In this document: positions 1 through 6,736 of the stretch, piece by piece
Numbering within the stretch: the first letter of the stretch is position 1
How the letters are laid out: the number at the start of each line of letters is the position of its first letter
Origin: Thermoplasmata archaeon UBA184
GTDB taxonomy: Archaea; Thermoplasmatota; Thermoplasmata; Lutacidiplasmatales; UBA184
Length of the DNA stretch: 27,337 bases
Direction: 5' to 3'
Assembly (NCBI GenBank): GCA_002495185.1
Contig: DAEB01000044.1
Coordinates: forward strand, 1,359 to 28,695
Notes under the pieces: model-generated
Databases searched by the model: none
Told to the model about the DNA's origin: nothing
Seen by the model: only the letters and a program-made list of their open reading frames with translations
Made by a program: the position numbers and the translations under genes

Positions 1-1797
1 AATCAGGATTCCTGGGTCCACAAATCGGACCGGCCGTCCGCGACCGAGAAGGCTCGGGATATGGTGCGGATGGCCGTCGAGAAGGCATCCCTCCTCCAGC
101 CGCTCGAGTCATACGAGCAGCCGATGGTCCAGGCCGCGCTCGTGGTCGGCGGCGGGCCCGCCGGCATGGCGGCGGCGACGAGCCTCGCCCGCCAGGGGTT
201 CGAGACCCATCTGGTCGAGAGGGAGCGGGAGGTCGGCGGGCACCTCCGCCACCTCGACCAGATCGAGCCTTCCGGCGCCGACGCGAAGTCGCTGCTCACC
301 GCGATGCTCGGGAATCTCGAGACCTCCGGGGCGAAGCTCCACCTCGGCACCGAGGTCGCCCAGATCGACGGGCACGTCGGAAACTTCCATGCCCGGCTCG
401 GGACCGGTGAGACGGTCGAGGCGGGCGTCGTGGTCCTCGCGATGGGGGCCACCATGGTGCGGCCCCCGGAGGACTACCCCCTGCGTTCCGCGTACGACCT
501 TGAGACGGTGACCAACCAGCGGCTCGAGGAGATGCTCTCCTGGGGGCGAGTCCCGGGCCGTACGGTCACGCTCGTCTCGTGCATCGGCGCCCGCTCGGAC
601 GAACGCGGATGCTCTCGATACTGTTGCAGCTCGATGGTCGGGCAGGCACTTCGGCTGCGTCGCATGGGAAAGAAAGTCCGGCTCCTCTACCGGGACCTGC
701 GGGCGTACGCCCGGGGTGCGGAGGAGCTCTACCGGACCGCGGCGGAGGAAGGGGTCGCCTTCTTCCGGTACCCGGACGTGCCGGCCGAGAAGGCGGTCCG
801 GGTCGTCCCGGGGGCCGTGCGGTTCCATGACGTCCTGCTCGACCGGGACGTCGAGCTCCCCACCGACCTCCTCGTCCTCGTCTGCGGCCTCGTTCCGGAG
901 GACCCAGCCGTCGCCAAGATGCTCAAGGTCTCCCGCAGCTCCGATGGGTTCCTGCTCGAGCGGCATCCGAAGCTCGGACCGGTCGAGGCGGGCAGCGCGG
1001 GGATCTTCCTCGCTGGGACGGCCCAGGGACCGAAGGACCTCGGGGAATCGATCCAGCAGGGACTCGCGACAGCGGCGAAGGCGGCCGCGCTCCTTTCGCG
1101 CGACACGATCGAGAAGGAGCCGCTGTGTGCCGTGATCGACGAGACGACCTGCAACGGCTGCGGTCGGTGCGTCCGGGTCTGCTCGTTCGGAGCGCTGGAG
1201 CCGTACACCGTCGACGAGGGGGGAAAGAAGAGCAAGAAGGTCCGGGTGATCACGGCGGCGTGCATGGGTTGCGGCACGTGCGCCGCGGACTGCTTCCGCG
1301 ACTCGATCACGACGCCGTTCTTCACGGACGAGCAGATCGAAGCGCAGGTCGACGCCGCGCTGTCCGACGACCCCGCGTCGAAGGTGCTCGTCTTCGCCTG
1401 CAACTGGTGCTCCTACGCCGGCGCCGACCAGGCGGGGATCGAGAAGATCCAGTACCCGAGCAACGGCCGGATCATCCGTACGATGTGCTCGGGCCGGGTC
1501 TCCGACCGGTTCATCAAGCGCGCCTTCGAGAAGGGAGCGGGAGCGGTCCTGGTGACGGGCTGCCATCCCGGGGACTGTCACTACATCAACGCGAACAGCT
1601 GGACGGGGAAGCGCTTCGAGATCTGGAGGAAGACGTTCGAGCGGCGGGGGATCGCTCCCGAGCGGTTCCAGCTCGAGTGGATCTCCGCGGCCGAGGGAAA
1701 GGAGTTCGCCGCGAAGATGAAGGAGATGGCGACGGTGCTGCGCGACCACGCCGCGGCGGCGCCGCCTCCCGCGGAGGCGGTCAGTGCCGGAAAGTGA
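1..1797 (+). CDS. hdrA: HdrA-MvhD fusion, heterodisulfide reductase subunit A-like (5' partial)
   Basis: HdrA is the FAD-containing, electron-bifurcating core of heterodisulfide reductase complexes. The frame is open to base 1, and the 20 codons before the ATG at 61 match conserved HdrA sequence (SWVHKS, then ATEKARDMVRMAV), so that ATG is internal and the true start lies outside the window. Numbering from base 1: dinucleotide-binding GGGPAG at 50-55; the HdrA cysteine region SCIGARS...CSRYCC at about 193-209; two ferredoxin-type clusters at 384-394 (CNGCGRCVRVC) and 421-431 (CMGCGTCAADC); and a C-terminal MvhD/FlpD [2Fe-2S] domain at about 461-580 with Cys467, Cys470, Cys496, Cys521 and Cys526 (ACNWCSYAGAD, CSGR, GCHPGDCHY). 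Neither ferredoxin motif has the usual proline after its fourth Cys. The same HdrA-MvhD fusion is known in HdrA2 of Methanosarcina. It overlaps the next gene by 14 bases, so the two are probably co-translated. Confidence 0.93.
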   Translation, partial: NQDSWVHKSDRPSATEKARDMVRMAVEKASLLQPLESYEQPMVQAALVVGGGPAGMAAATSLARQGFETHLVEREREVGGHLRHLDQIEPSGADAKSLLTAMLGNLETSGAKLHLGTEVAQIDGHVGNFHARLGTGETVEAGVVVLAMGATMVRPPEDYPLRSAYDLETVTNQRLEEMLSWGRVPGRTVTLVSCIGARSDERGCSRYCCSSMVGQALRLRRMGKKVRLLYRDLRAYARGAEELYRTAAEEGVAFFRYPDVPAEKAVRVVPGAVRFHDVLLDRDVELPTDLLVLVCGLVPEDPAVAKMLKVSRSSDGFLLERHPKLGPVEAGSAGIFLAGTAQGPKDLGESIQQGLATAAKAAALLSRDTIEKEPLCAVIDETTCNGCGRCVRVCSFGALEPYTVDEGGKKSKKVRVITAACMGCGTCAADCFRDSITTPFFTDEQIEAQVDAALSDDPASKVLVFACNWCSYAGADQAGIEKIQYPSNGRIIRTMCSGRVSDRFIKRAFEKGAGAVLVTGCHPGDCHYINANSWTGKRFEIWRKTFERRGIAPERFQLEWISAAEGKEFAAKMKEMATVLRDHAAAAPPPAEAVSAGK

Positions 1798-2950
1798 GTC
1801 GCGACCGATCGTCTGGAGCGACGAGCTCTGGGACGACCTGCTCCGGGAGACCGACGCCGGGGTCTGCTACCAATGCGGCACGTGCACCGCGACCTGTCCG
1901 CTGGCCGAGCGCGGTGCGCTCAACGTCCGCCAGCTGATCCGCCTCGGCGCGTTCGGGTCCGGCGTTCCCGGGAGGGCGGTCGATTCCCCCGGTCTATGGT
2001 CGTGCACGACGTGCGCGCAGTGCAACGTCGGCTGTCCGCGGGGCGTCGACGTGGTCGAGGTCGTCCGCCATCTGCGCGGTCGCGCTTGGAAGCGGAACGA
2101 GGTTCCGGCCGGTCTTCGTCCCCTCCTGTGGGCGGAGTTCCAGGACGGGAACCCGTACCGGATGCCGCCGTCCCAGCGGACCCAGTGGATGCGGGGACTT
2201 TCGGGCCCCGCCGCGGGCTCCTCGGACGGTGCGAGCACCGTACTCTACGTGGGGTGCACCGCGAGCTACGACCCCCGCGCCCAGCGAACGGCCCGGGCCC
2301 TGGCGCGTCTCCTCGCGGCGGCGGACGTCCCGTTCCGTCTTCTCGGAGAGAACGAGGTCTGCTGCGGCGAGACCCCGCGAGCGCTCGGCGCCCAGGGATT
2401 GTTCCGCGACCTCTCCTCCCGGGCGGCGGAATCGCTGCGGACCGCGGGAGCGACCCGGGTGGTGACGATCTCCCCGCACTGCTTCGACGCGCTCCGCGCG
2501 GGCCTGTCGAACGAGGTCGAGGTCGTCCACTACAGCCAGCTGCTCGACGAGCTCGTCTCGGGCGGGAAGCTGAAGGTGGGTGGCACCCCCGCCCCGAACC
2601 TGACGTACCACGACCCGTGCTACCTCGGTCGCCAGCACGGCGTCTACGAAGCGCCCCGGCGCCTCCTCGAATCGACGGGGGCGAAGATCCTCGAGATGCC
2701 CCGGAACCGGCGCTGGGCCCTCTGCTGCGGAGGCGGGGGAGGGAACATGTGGCGGGAGTCCGACCTCGAAGGCCGCCTCGCCGACGAACGCGTCACCGAG
2801 GCCCGCGACACGGGCGCGAGCGTGCTCGCGACGGCGTGCCCGTTCTGCATCACCTGCTTCAACGGTACGGAGAGCGCGGGGACCGGTCGGCTCGAGGTCG
2901 TTGACGTCGCGGAGGTCGTGGCCCGCGCCGCGGGGGTGTCGAGCGCATGA
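1784..2950 (+). CDS. HdrC-HdrB fusion (HdrD-like) iron-sulfur protein
   Basis: This soluble 388-residue protein joins an HdrC-type electron-entry domain to an HdrB-type catalytic domain. Two [4Fe-4S] motifs lie at Cys28-31-34-38 and Cys74-77-80-84, followed by two CCG domains. The second CCG domain is canonical: Cys279, Cys314-315 and Cys352-x2-Cys355, i.e. CX34CCX36CXXC, suited to a non-cubane [4Fe-4S] cluster. The first reads CX34CCX35SXXC (Cys158, Cys193-194, Ser230, Cys233), with serine for one ligand. The start is GTG at 1784, preceded by GGAGG at 1773-1777. No membrane helix is visible, unlike the membrane-anchored DUF224 oxidoreductases that pass ETF electrons to menaquinone, so it probably works with the upstream HdrA. 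The stop overlaps the etfA start by 4 bases (ATGA). The real substrate (a disulfide, or just electron relay) is unknown. Confidence 0.9.
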   Translation: MPESESRPIVWSDELWDDLLRETDAGVCYQCGTCTATCPLAERGALNVRQLIRLGAFGSGVPGRAVDSPGLWSCTTCAQCNVGCPRGVDVVEVVRHLRGRAWKRNEVPAGLRPLLWAEFQDGNPYRMPPSQRTQWMRGLSGPAAGSSDGASTVLYVGCTASYDPRAQRTARALARLLAAADVPFRLLGENEVCCGETPRALGAQGLFRDLSSRAAESLRTAGATRVVTISPHCFDALRAGLSNEVEVVHYSQLLDELVSGGKLKVGGTPAPNLTYHDPCYLGRQHGVYEAPRRLLESTGAKILEMPRNRRWALCCGGGGGNMWRESDLEGRLADERVTEARDTGASVLATACPFCITCFNGTESAGTGRLEVVDVAEVVARAAGVSSA

Positions 2951-3921
2951 GCGACGTCGGGGGCGTCTGGGTCTACGCCGAGGAGAGGGCGGGCTCCCTC
3001 CGACCGGTGAGCCTCGAGATCCTCGGACGGGCGCGCGCGGTTGCGGACGCGCTCGGGACGCGCTTGGTCGCGCTCACCTTCGGCTCGGAAGAGGCGACCG
3101 CCCGCGACCTCGCACGATACGGCTCGGACGAAGTGGTAGCGGTCGAACACCCGCTGCTCGGTCGGTACGATACCCGCCTCTACACCGACCTTCTCGAGCG
3201 AGAGGTGCGGGCCGGCGACCCTTCCGTCCTTCTTCTCGGAGCGACCCGCGACGGCCAGGACCTCGCCGGTCGCCTTGCGGTCCGGCTCCGCACCGGGCTG
3301 ACCGCCCACGTCACCTCCCTCGAGGTCGACCCCGAGAAGCGGCTGGTCGGATGGGTGCCCGGCTTCGGAGGAGGCATCGAAGCCGGCATCGTCTGCCCGA
3401 CCCACCGGCCCGCGATCGTGACGGTCCGGCCCGGAGTCTTCCCGATGCCGCTTCCCGTCTCGATGCCGTGCGAGGTCCGCTGGGTCCGCCCGTCCCTCGA
3501 CCCGAGCCAGCTCGGGAGCCAACGAGTGTCGTTCGAGCCGAAGGGGACCGGGGTCGACCTCACCCGATCCGAGGTCCTCGTGGTCGGAGGACGCGGGACC
3601 AGCGGGGACTTTGACCGGCTGCAGAAGCTCGCCCACCGTTTGGGCGGCGAGGTCGGGGCGACCCGGGTCGCGACCGATTCCGGCTGGGTCGAACGCGACC
3701 GGATGATCGGCCAGACCGGTGTCGTCACGCACCCGAAGGTCGCCGTGATCCTCGGAGCGAGCGGCGCCGTGCAGTTCACGGTCGGGATCGAGAAAGCCGG
3801 GTTCGTGATCGCCGTCAACCGGGACCCCGACGCTCCGATCTTCGACTCCGCGGACCTCGGTCTCGTCGGCGACCTCGGTCCGATCGTCGACCGGCTCGTC
3901 CGGCAGCTCGGGGAGGCGTAG
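2947..3921 (+). CDS. etfA: Electron transfer flavoprotein alpha subunit
   Basis: EtfA binds FAD and shuttles electrons between acyl-CoA or other dehydrogenases and a partner oxidoreductase, as a dimer with EtfB. The 324-residue product has the ETF N-terminal alpha/beta domain (1 to about 190) and the C-terminal FAD domain (about 205-320). The FAD domain shows GGRG at 214-217, GATR at 237-240, IGQTG at 254-258, GASGAVQ at 270-276, AVNRDPDAPIF at 289-299 and ADLGLVGD at 302-309, all in the family order. No extra N-terminal ferredoxin domain, found in some bifurcating EtfA proteins, is present. The ATG at 2947 overlaps the stop of the HdrCB gene, so translation is coupled. Its stop is 1 base before etfB. 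Being in an Hdr operon rather than beside an acyl-CoA dehydrogenase is the unusual point. Confidence 0.95.
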   Translation: MSDVGGVWVYAEERAGSLRPVSLEILGRARAVADALGTRLVALTFGSEEATARDLARYGSDEVVAVEHPLLGRYDTRLYTDLLEREVRAGDPSVLLLGATRDGQDLAGRLAVRLRTGLTAHVTSLEVDPEKRLVGWVPGFGGGIEAGIVCPTHRPAIVTVRPGVFPMPLPVSMPCEVRWVRPSLDPSQLGSQRVSFEPKGTGVDLTRSEVLVVGGRGTSGDFDRLQKLAHRLGGEVGATRVATDSGWVERDRMIGQTGVVTHPKVAVILGASGAVQFTVGIEKAGFVIAVNRDPDAPIFDSADLGLVGDLGPIVDRLVRQLGEA

Positions 3922-3922
3922 G

Positions 3923-4738
3923 ATGCAGAGCGTGGTCTGCTTGAAGGTCGTCCCCCGACCCGAGGAGGTCCGGGTGGACCTGGAGAAGAAGACGCTCGAC
4001 CGGTCCGGCGTCCGGTCGGTGATCAACCCGGCCGACCTCTCCGCCCTCGAGATGGCCCTCGCTCTCCGAGACAAGCACGGGGGGCGGGTGACCCTGCTCT
4101 CGATGGGGCCTCCAAGCTTCGAGCCCTACCTCCGGGTCGGGATCGCGGTCGGGGCCGACGACGCGGTCCTGCTCTCCGACCGGGCGTTCGGCGGCGCCGA
4201 CACGCTCGCAACCTCCTACACGCTCTCCGAAGGCGTCCGCACGATCGGGGGCGTCGACCTCGTCCTGTGCGGGGACGAGTCGTCGGACGGCGGCACGAGC
4301 CAGGTTCCGCAGGGGATCGCGGAGTGGCTCGGATGCTCGCAGGCGACGTACGTCGACCGCGCGGACCGGACGTCCGACGGTCTCCTCCGGGTCCGAAGGG
4401 TTCTGGAGGACGGCACCGAGACGATCGAGATGCCGTTCCCGGCGGTGGTCTCGGTCCTCGGAGGGACCGGAGAGCCCCGATTCATCGACTACGACCGGTG
4501 GGCGATGGCTCAGCAGGCGACCGTCCACGTCATCGACGCGGCGGCGCTCGGAGCCGACCCGAAGCTCCTGGGGCTCAAAGGGTCCCCGACGGTCGTGGCG
4601 GGCCTTCGAGAGGTCCGCAAGCCGGGCCGGCGGCACGAAGTCGTGACGCTGGAGCCGGAGGCCGCCGCCGCCCGCGTGGCCCAGGAGCTGCGCCGGCTCG
4701 GTCTGGTCCCGGAGAAAGAGCCCTCAGCGCCGACGTGA
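3923..4738 (+). CDS. etfB: Electron transfer flavoprotein beta subunit
   Basis: EtfB is the partner of EtfA and binds AMP, or in bifurcating ETFs a second FAD plus NAD(H). The 271-residue protein carries GADTLATSYTL at 91-101 and the family signature CGDESSDGGTSQVPQ at 116-130. The DGGTSQV part resembles DGDTAQVGP of NAD-linked, bifurcating-type ETFs rather than the DDDCNQTGQ of mitochondrial-type AMP-binding ETFs. The match is partial, so a bifurcating role is inference. The region around 230 (GADPKLLGLKGSPTVV) matches the usual EtfB C-terminal arm that wraps EtfA. The gene starts 1 base after etfA, with a purine-rich GGGGAGG just upstream, and is the last gene of the operon. No clear hairpin or long T-run follows it. 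Confidence 0.94.
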   Translation: MQSVVCLKVVPRPEEVRVDLEKKTLDRSGVRSVINPADLSALEMALALRDKHGGRVTLLSMGPPSFEPYLRVGIAVGADDAVLLSDRAFGGADTLATSYTLSEGVRTIGGVDLVLCGDESSDGGTSQVPQGIAEWLGCSQATYVDRADRTSDGLLRVRRVLEDGTETIEMPFPAVVSVLGGTGEPRFIDYDRWAMAQQATVHVIDAAALGADPKLLGLKGSPTVVAGLREVRKPGRRHEVVTLEPEAAAARVAQELRRLGLVPEKEPSAPT

Positions 4739-4926
4739 TTGGTTGCTTTCTCGTCCCGATGCTTAGGTCGGGGACGGACGTCGGGAAAGGAGAAGGGACC
4801 GGCGCGAACGATTCAGGTCCGAGGGAAGGCTTCGCCGGGAAGCGATTCTCCCGCCCTCCCCGGACCATCGGACGGTATCTCTGGGCCGGACACCTCCTCC
4901 CGCCACCGGGCGTCTCGCGCAGGATC

Positions 4927-5196
4927 CTACGACGCCCGGTCGCCGAGAACCGCTACCGGAACGGGGTCCCGAGGTACGGAACGGCCGGTCGAATTCCCGG
5001 GCCCGGTGCACGCGGGCGATCCCGCGGGATGACAGCTGTGGGTTGTGGAGGAGCTCGAATGCTCCCCCCCGAACACGCTCAGCGTCACGTAGCTCCCCGC
5101 TCCGACTCCCACCACGACCGCGGCGAGAACCGCGGCGGCGGTCGCCACGGAAATGCTTCCCCGTCCTCGACTCGACTTCGCCTGCTCGCTCTTCAT
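4927..5196 (-). CDS. Small membrane-anchored Ser/Thr-rich protein, unknown function
   Basis: I do not recognise this 89-residue product. It begins with a short charged stretch (KSEQAKSSRGRG), then one hydrophobic segment at about 15-42 rich in Ala, Val and Gly, then a polar Ser/Thr/His/Gly/Pro tail with two cysteines (55 and 63). This looks like an N-terminally anchored, exported small protein rather than random open frame. A GGAGG lies about 12 bases upstream of the ATG and GAGGAG directly abuts it. It stands between etfB (convergent) and the 71-residue helical gene on the same strand. The C-terminal third is not hydrophobic and has no domain I know. Composition in GC-rich DNA can mimic such tails, so confidence is moderate. 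Confidence 0.55.
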   Translation of the reverse strand: MKSEQAKSSRGRGSISVATAAAVLAAVVVGVGAGSYVTLSVFGGEHSSSSTTHSCHPAGSPACTGPGNSTGRSVPRDPVPVAVLGDRAS

Positions 5197-5245
5197 CTCC
5201 TCTCGACCTCCCTGGTCTGCTCGAGGGGTCCTAGGCCCGGGTAGA

Positions 5246-5261
5246 GAGGAAATACCCTAGG
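5246..5261 (-). promoter_or_regulatory. Possible TATA region for the 4927-5196 gene
   Basis: On the minus strand the sequence reads CCTAGGGTATTTCCTC, about 50-65 bases before the ATG. This would give a leader of roughly 30 bases containing the GGAGG. A similar CTAGGGTTTAT lies about 30 bases further upstream (5283-5294), so the choice between them is open. Confidence 0.3.
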
Positions 5262-5332
5262 AATTCCGGCTCCGGGAGTCGAGATAAACCCTAGCGAAAC
5301 GATGGCCGGTTTGTCCGCTCCAGGATGCGCGA

Positions 5333-5397
5333 TCCACGCGCGCGCCGTGGAGACGCTGCGTCCCGTCGGCGATGGCAGGAACGCTCCGATACGGAGC
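5333..5397. repeat. Two successive perfect hairpins in the 5197-5427 intergenic gap
   Basis: TCCACG at 5333-5338 pairs with CGTGGA at 5346-5351 around a CGCGCGC loop. GCTCCG at 5383-5388 pairs with CGGAGC at 5392-5397 around ATA. They lie 30-95 bases downstream of the stop of the 5428-5643 gene on its strand, where a transcript end or processing site would be. No T-run follows, so I call them hairpins and not a terminator. Confidence 0.45.
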
Positions 5398-5427
5398 TTC
5401 GGAATCGGGCGGCGAAGGTTGTCGAAC

Positions 5428-5643
5428 CTAAAGGTCCCGGATGATTCGGTCGACTTCGTTTGCGGCCGCCTCGAGCTCCTTGGCGACCCGATCGACGACT
5501 TTCCGCGCCGACTCGGGCGGGTGCTGGGCGGCGGAGTCTGCCTTCTGGATCATCTGCTTCGCGAGCTTCGCCGTCGCGGACGCGAGGTCTTTCGCGGCGC
5601 GACGCGTCGCCTCGATCGCTTCCTTCAGGGAGTCCTCGGGCAT
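5428..5643 (-). CDS. Small amphipathic helical protein, unknown function
   Basis: The 71-residue product is almost entirely predicted alpha-helix (for example DSLKEAIEATRRAAKDLA, and from SARKVVDRVAKELEAA to the end), with a break at QHPPES near residues 40-45. This suggests a two-helix hairpin or short coiled coil. It has no cysteine, signal peptide or membrane helix. The ATG has a purine-rich GAGAGGG (5651-5657) 7 bases upstream and a TATA-like box about 40 bases upstream, which support it as a real gene. It is transcribed away from the PhzF gene. I do not recognise the family; a phasin-like or nucleoid-associated role would be a guess. Confidence 0.72.
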   Translation of the reverse strand: MPEDSLKEAIEATRRAAKDLASATAKLAKQMIQKADSAAQHPPESARKVVDRVAKELEAAANEVDRIIRDL

Positions 5644-5676
5644 ATCCGGTCCCTCTCGGGAACCGCGATCCGACGG

Positions 5677-5688
5677 CCCTATTTAGGG
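5677..5688 (-). promoter_or_regulatory. TATA box of the 71-residue helical protein gene
   Basis: The minus strand reads CCCTAAATAGGG, centred 40 bases before the ATG. Initiation about 26 bases downstream of the box would leave a short leader containing the GAGAGGG ribosome-binding site. The near-palindromic flanks could also bind a regulator. Confidence 0.55.
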
Positions 5689-5784
5689 TCGGGTCCGACT
5701 TGTCGACTCGGGGTCGGGATTACCGTGGTCCGCCGAGTCAGGGCCTCGTTCGTTACGACGGGACCGGGAGCCCGGCGGTCACGT

Positions 5785-5817
5785 GACAACGGTCCGGCGC
5801 CGAGACAACGTTATCCG
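5785..5817 (+). promoter_or_regulatory. PhzF gene promoter with direct repeat GACAACG
   Basis: GACAACG occurs at 5785-5791 and 5804-5810, 19 bases apart. The second copy runs into ACAACGTTATCC, whose GTTAT lies about 30 bases before the GTG at 5841. The position fits an archaeal TATA box for a leaderless transcript. The upstream copy may be a regulator half-site. Confidence 0.45.
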
Positions 5818-5840
5818 GAACCCTCGGCTTTTCGCGCTCC

Positions 5841-6722
5841 GTGGCGCGGAAATACCGGTTCACATGGCTCGACGTCTTCGCGAGCGCTCCCCTGGAGGGG
5901 AATCAACTCGCCGTGTTCCCGGAGGCTCACGGCCTTTCGGACGACGAGATGCAGGCGGTCGCTCGGGAGACCCACCTTTCCGAGACGACGTTCGTCTTTC
6001 CCGAGGGTAAGGAACTCGACCGAGAACGAGGCTATCGAACCCGGATCTTCGCCGTGTTCGGCGAGATGCCGTTCGCCGGCCACCCGACGCTCGGCACCGC
6101 GGCCCTCCTGAGCGAGCGGACCGGAGCGTCCGAGATCGCCCTTCGGCTGAACGTCGGCAGGATTCCGGTTCGCTTCACCGAGCGAGAGGGACGCAAGTTC
6201 GGGGAGATGACCCAGGCCGAACCGGTCGTGGGAGCGACCCACGACCCGAAGGCGGTCGCGAGCGCGCTCGGAACGTCGGTCCACGAGCTCGACCTCGCCT
6301 CCCCCATCCAGACGGTCTCGACCGGAGTGCCGTTCGCGATCGTCCCTTTCCTCTCCCTCGAGAGCCTGAGCCATCTCCGTCCCTCATGGGCGTCGATGGA
6401 GCAGTACCTCGCGCGGACCGATGCGAAGTTCTTCTACTTCCTGTGCCGAGAGACGCTCGACCCGTCGGCGGTCGCGCACGCTCGCATGGTCTTTGCCCTC
6501 GGGGACGACCCCGCGACCGGGAGCGCGGCGGGCCCGGCGATCGCGTGGATGGTCCTCCACGGATGGCAGGAGCCTGGACGCACCGTCCTGGTCGAACAGG
6601 GCACCGAGATTTCCCGTACGAGCCGGCTCTACTGCACCGCGGAGCTTCGCGACGGCCGTCCCACGAACGTCCGCGTCGGAGGGTTCACGGTCCCGGTCAT
6701 CGAGGGAGAGCTCGAGCTCTGA
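5841..6722 (+). CDS. PhzF-family isomerase/epimerase
   Basis: PhzF-like proteins share the diaminopimelate-epimerase fold, act as isomerases on small acids without cofactor and are cytoplasmic. The 293-residue protein begins YRFTWLDVF and continues with GNQLAVF at 20-26, as in the family. The catalytic glutamate is Glu48 in HLSETTFVF. The second-half signature is DDPATGSAAGP (family DPxTGSA). The start is GTG at 5841; an ATG at 5864 would lie inside the conserved N-terminus and out of frame. The substrate cannot be told from sequence and there is no phenazine gene nearby, so a biosynthetic role in phenazines is unlikely. The gene is divergent from the 71-residue helical gene and converges on the PLP enzyme, 14 bases away. 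Confidence 0.9.
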   Translation: MARKYRFTWLDVFASAPLEGNQLAVFPEAHGLSDDEMQAVARETHLSETTFVFPEGKELDRERGYRTRIFAVFGEMPFAGHPTLGTAALLSERTGASEIALRLNVGRIPVRFTEREGRKFGEMTQAEPVVGATHDPKAVASALGTSVHELDLASPIQTVSTGVPFAIVPFLSLESLSHLRPSWASMEQYLARTDAKFFYFLCRETLDPSAVAHARMVFALGDDPATGSAAGPAIAWMVLHGWQEPGRTVLVEQGTEISRTSRLYCTAELRDGRPTNVRVGGFTVPVIEGELEL

Positions 6723-6736
6723 GCTGCGACGGGGAC

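Noticed and set aside
109..1749. Long open frame antisense to hdrA
   Set aside because: It is rich in Arg, Pro and Gly with no motif, and lies opposite a strong gene; long antisense frames are a side effect of high GC.
61..1797. hdrA starting at ATG 61
   Set aside because: The 20 codons before it encode conserved HdrA residues in the same frame, so the gene starts outside the window.
4739..4926. Possible coding sequence after etfB
   Set aside because: Open frames here are arginine- and serine-rich with no start context; I see no gene, RNA or terminator in this 188-base stretch.
5383..5397. Intrinsic terminator
   Set aside because: There is a perfect stem but no T-run on either strand.
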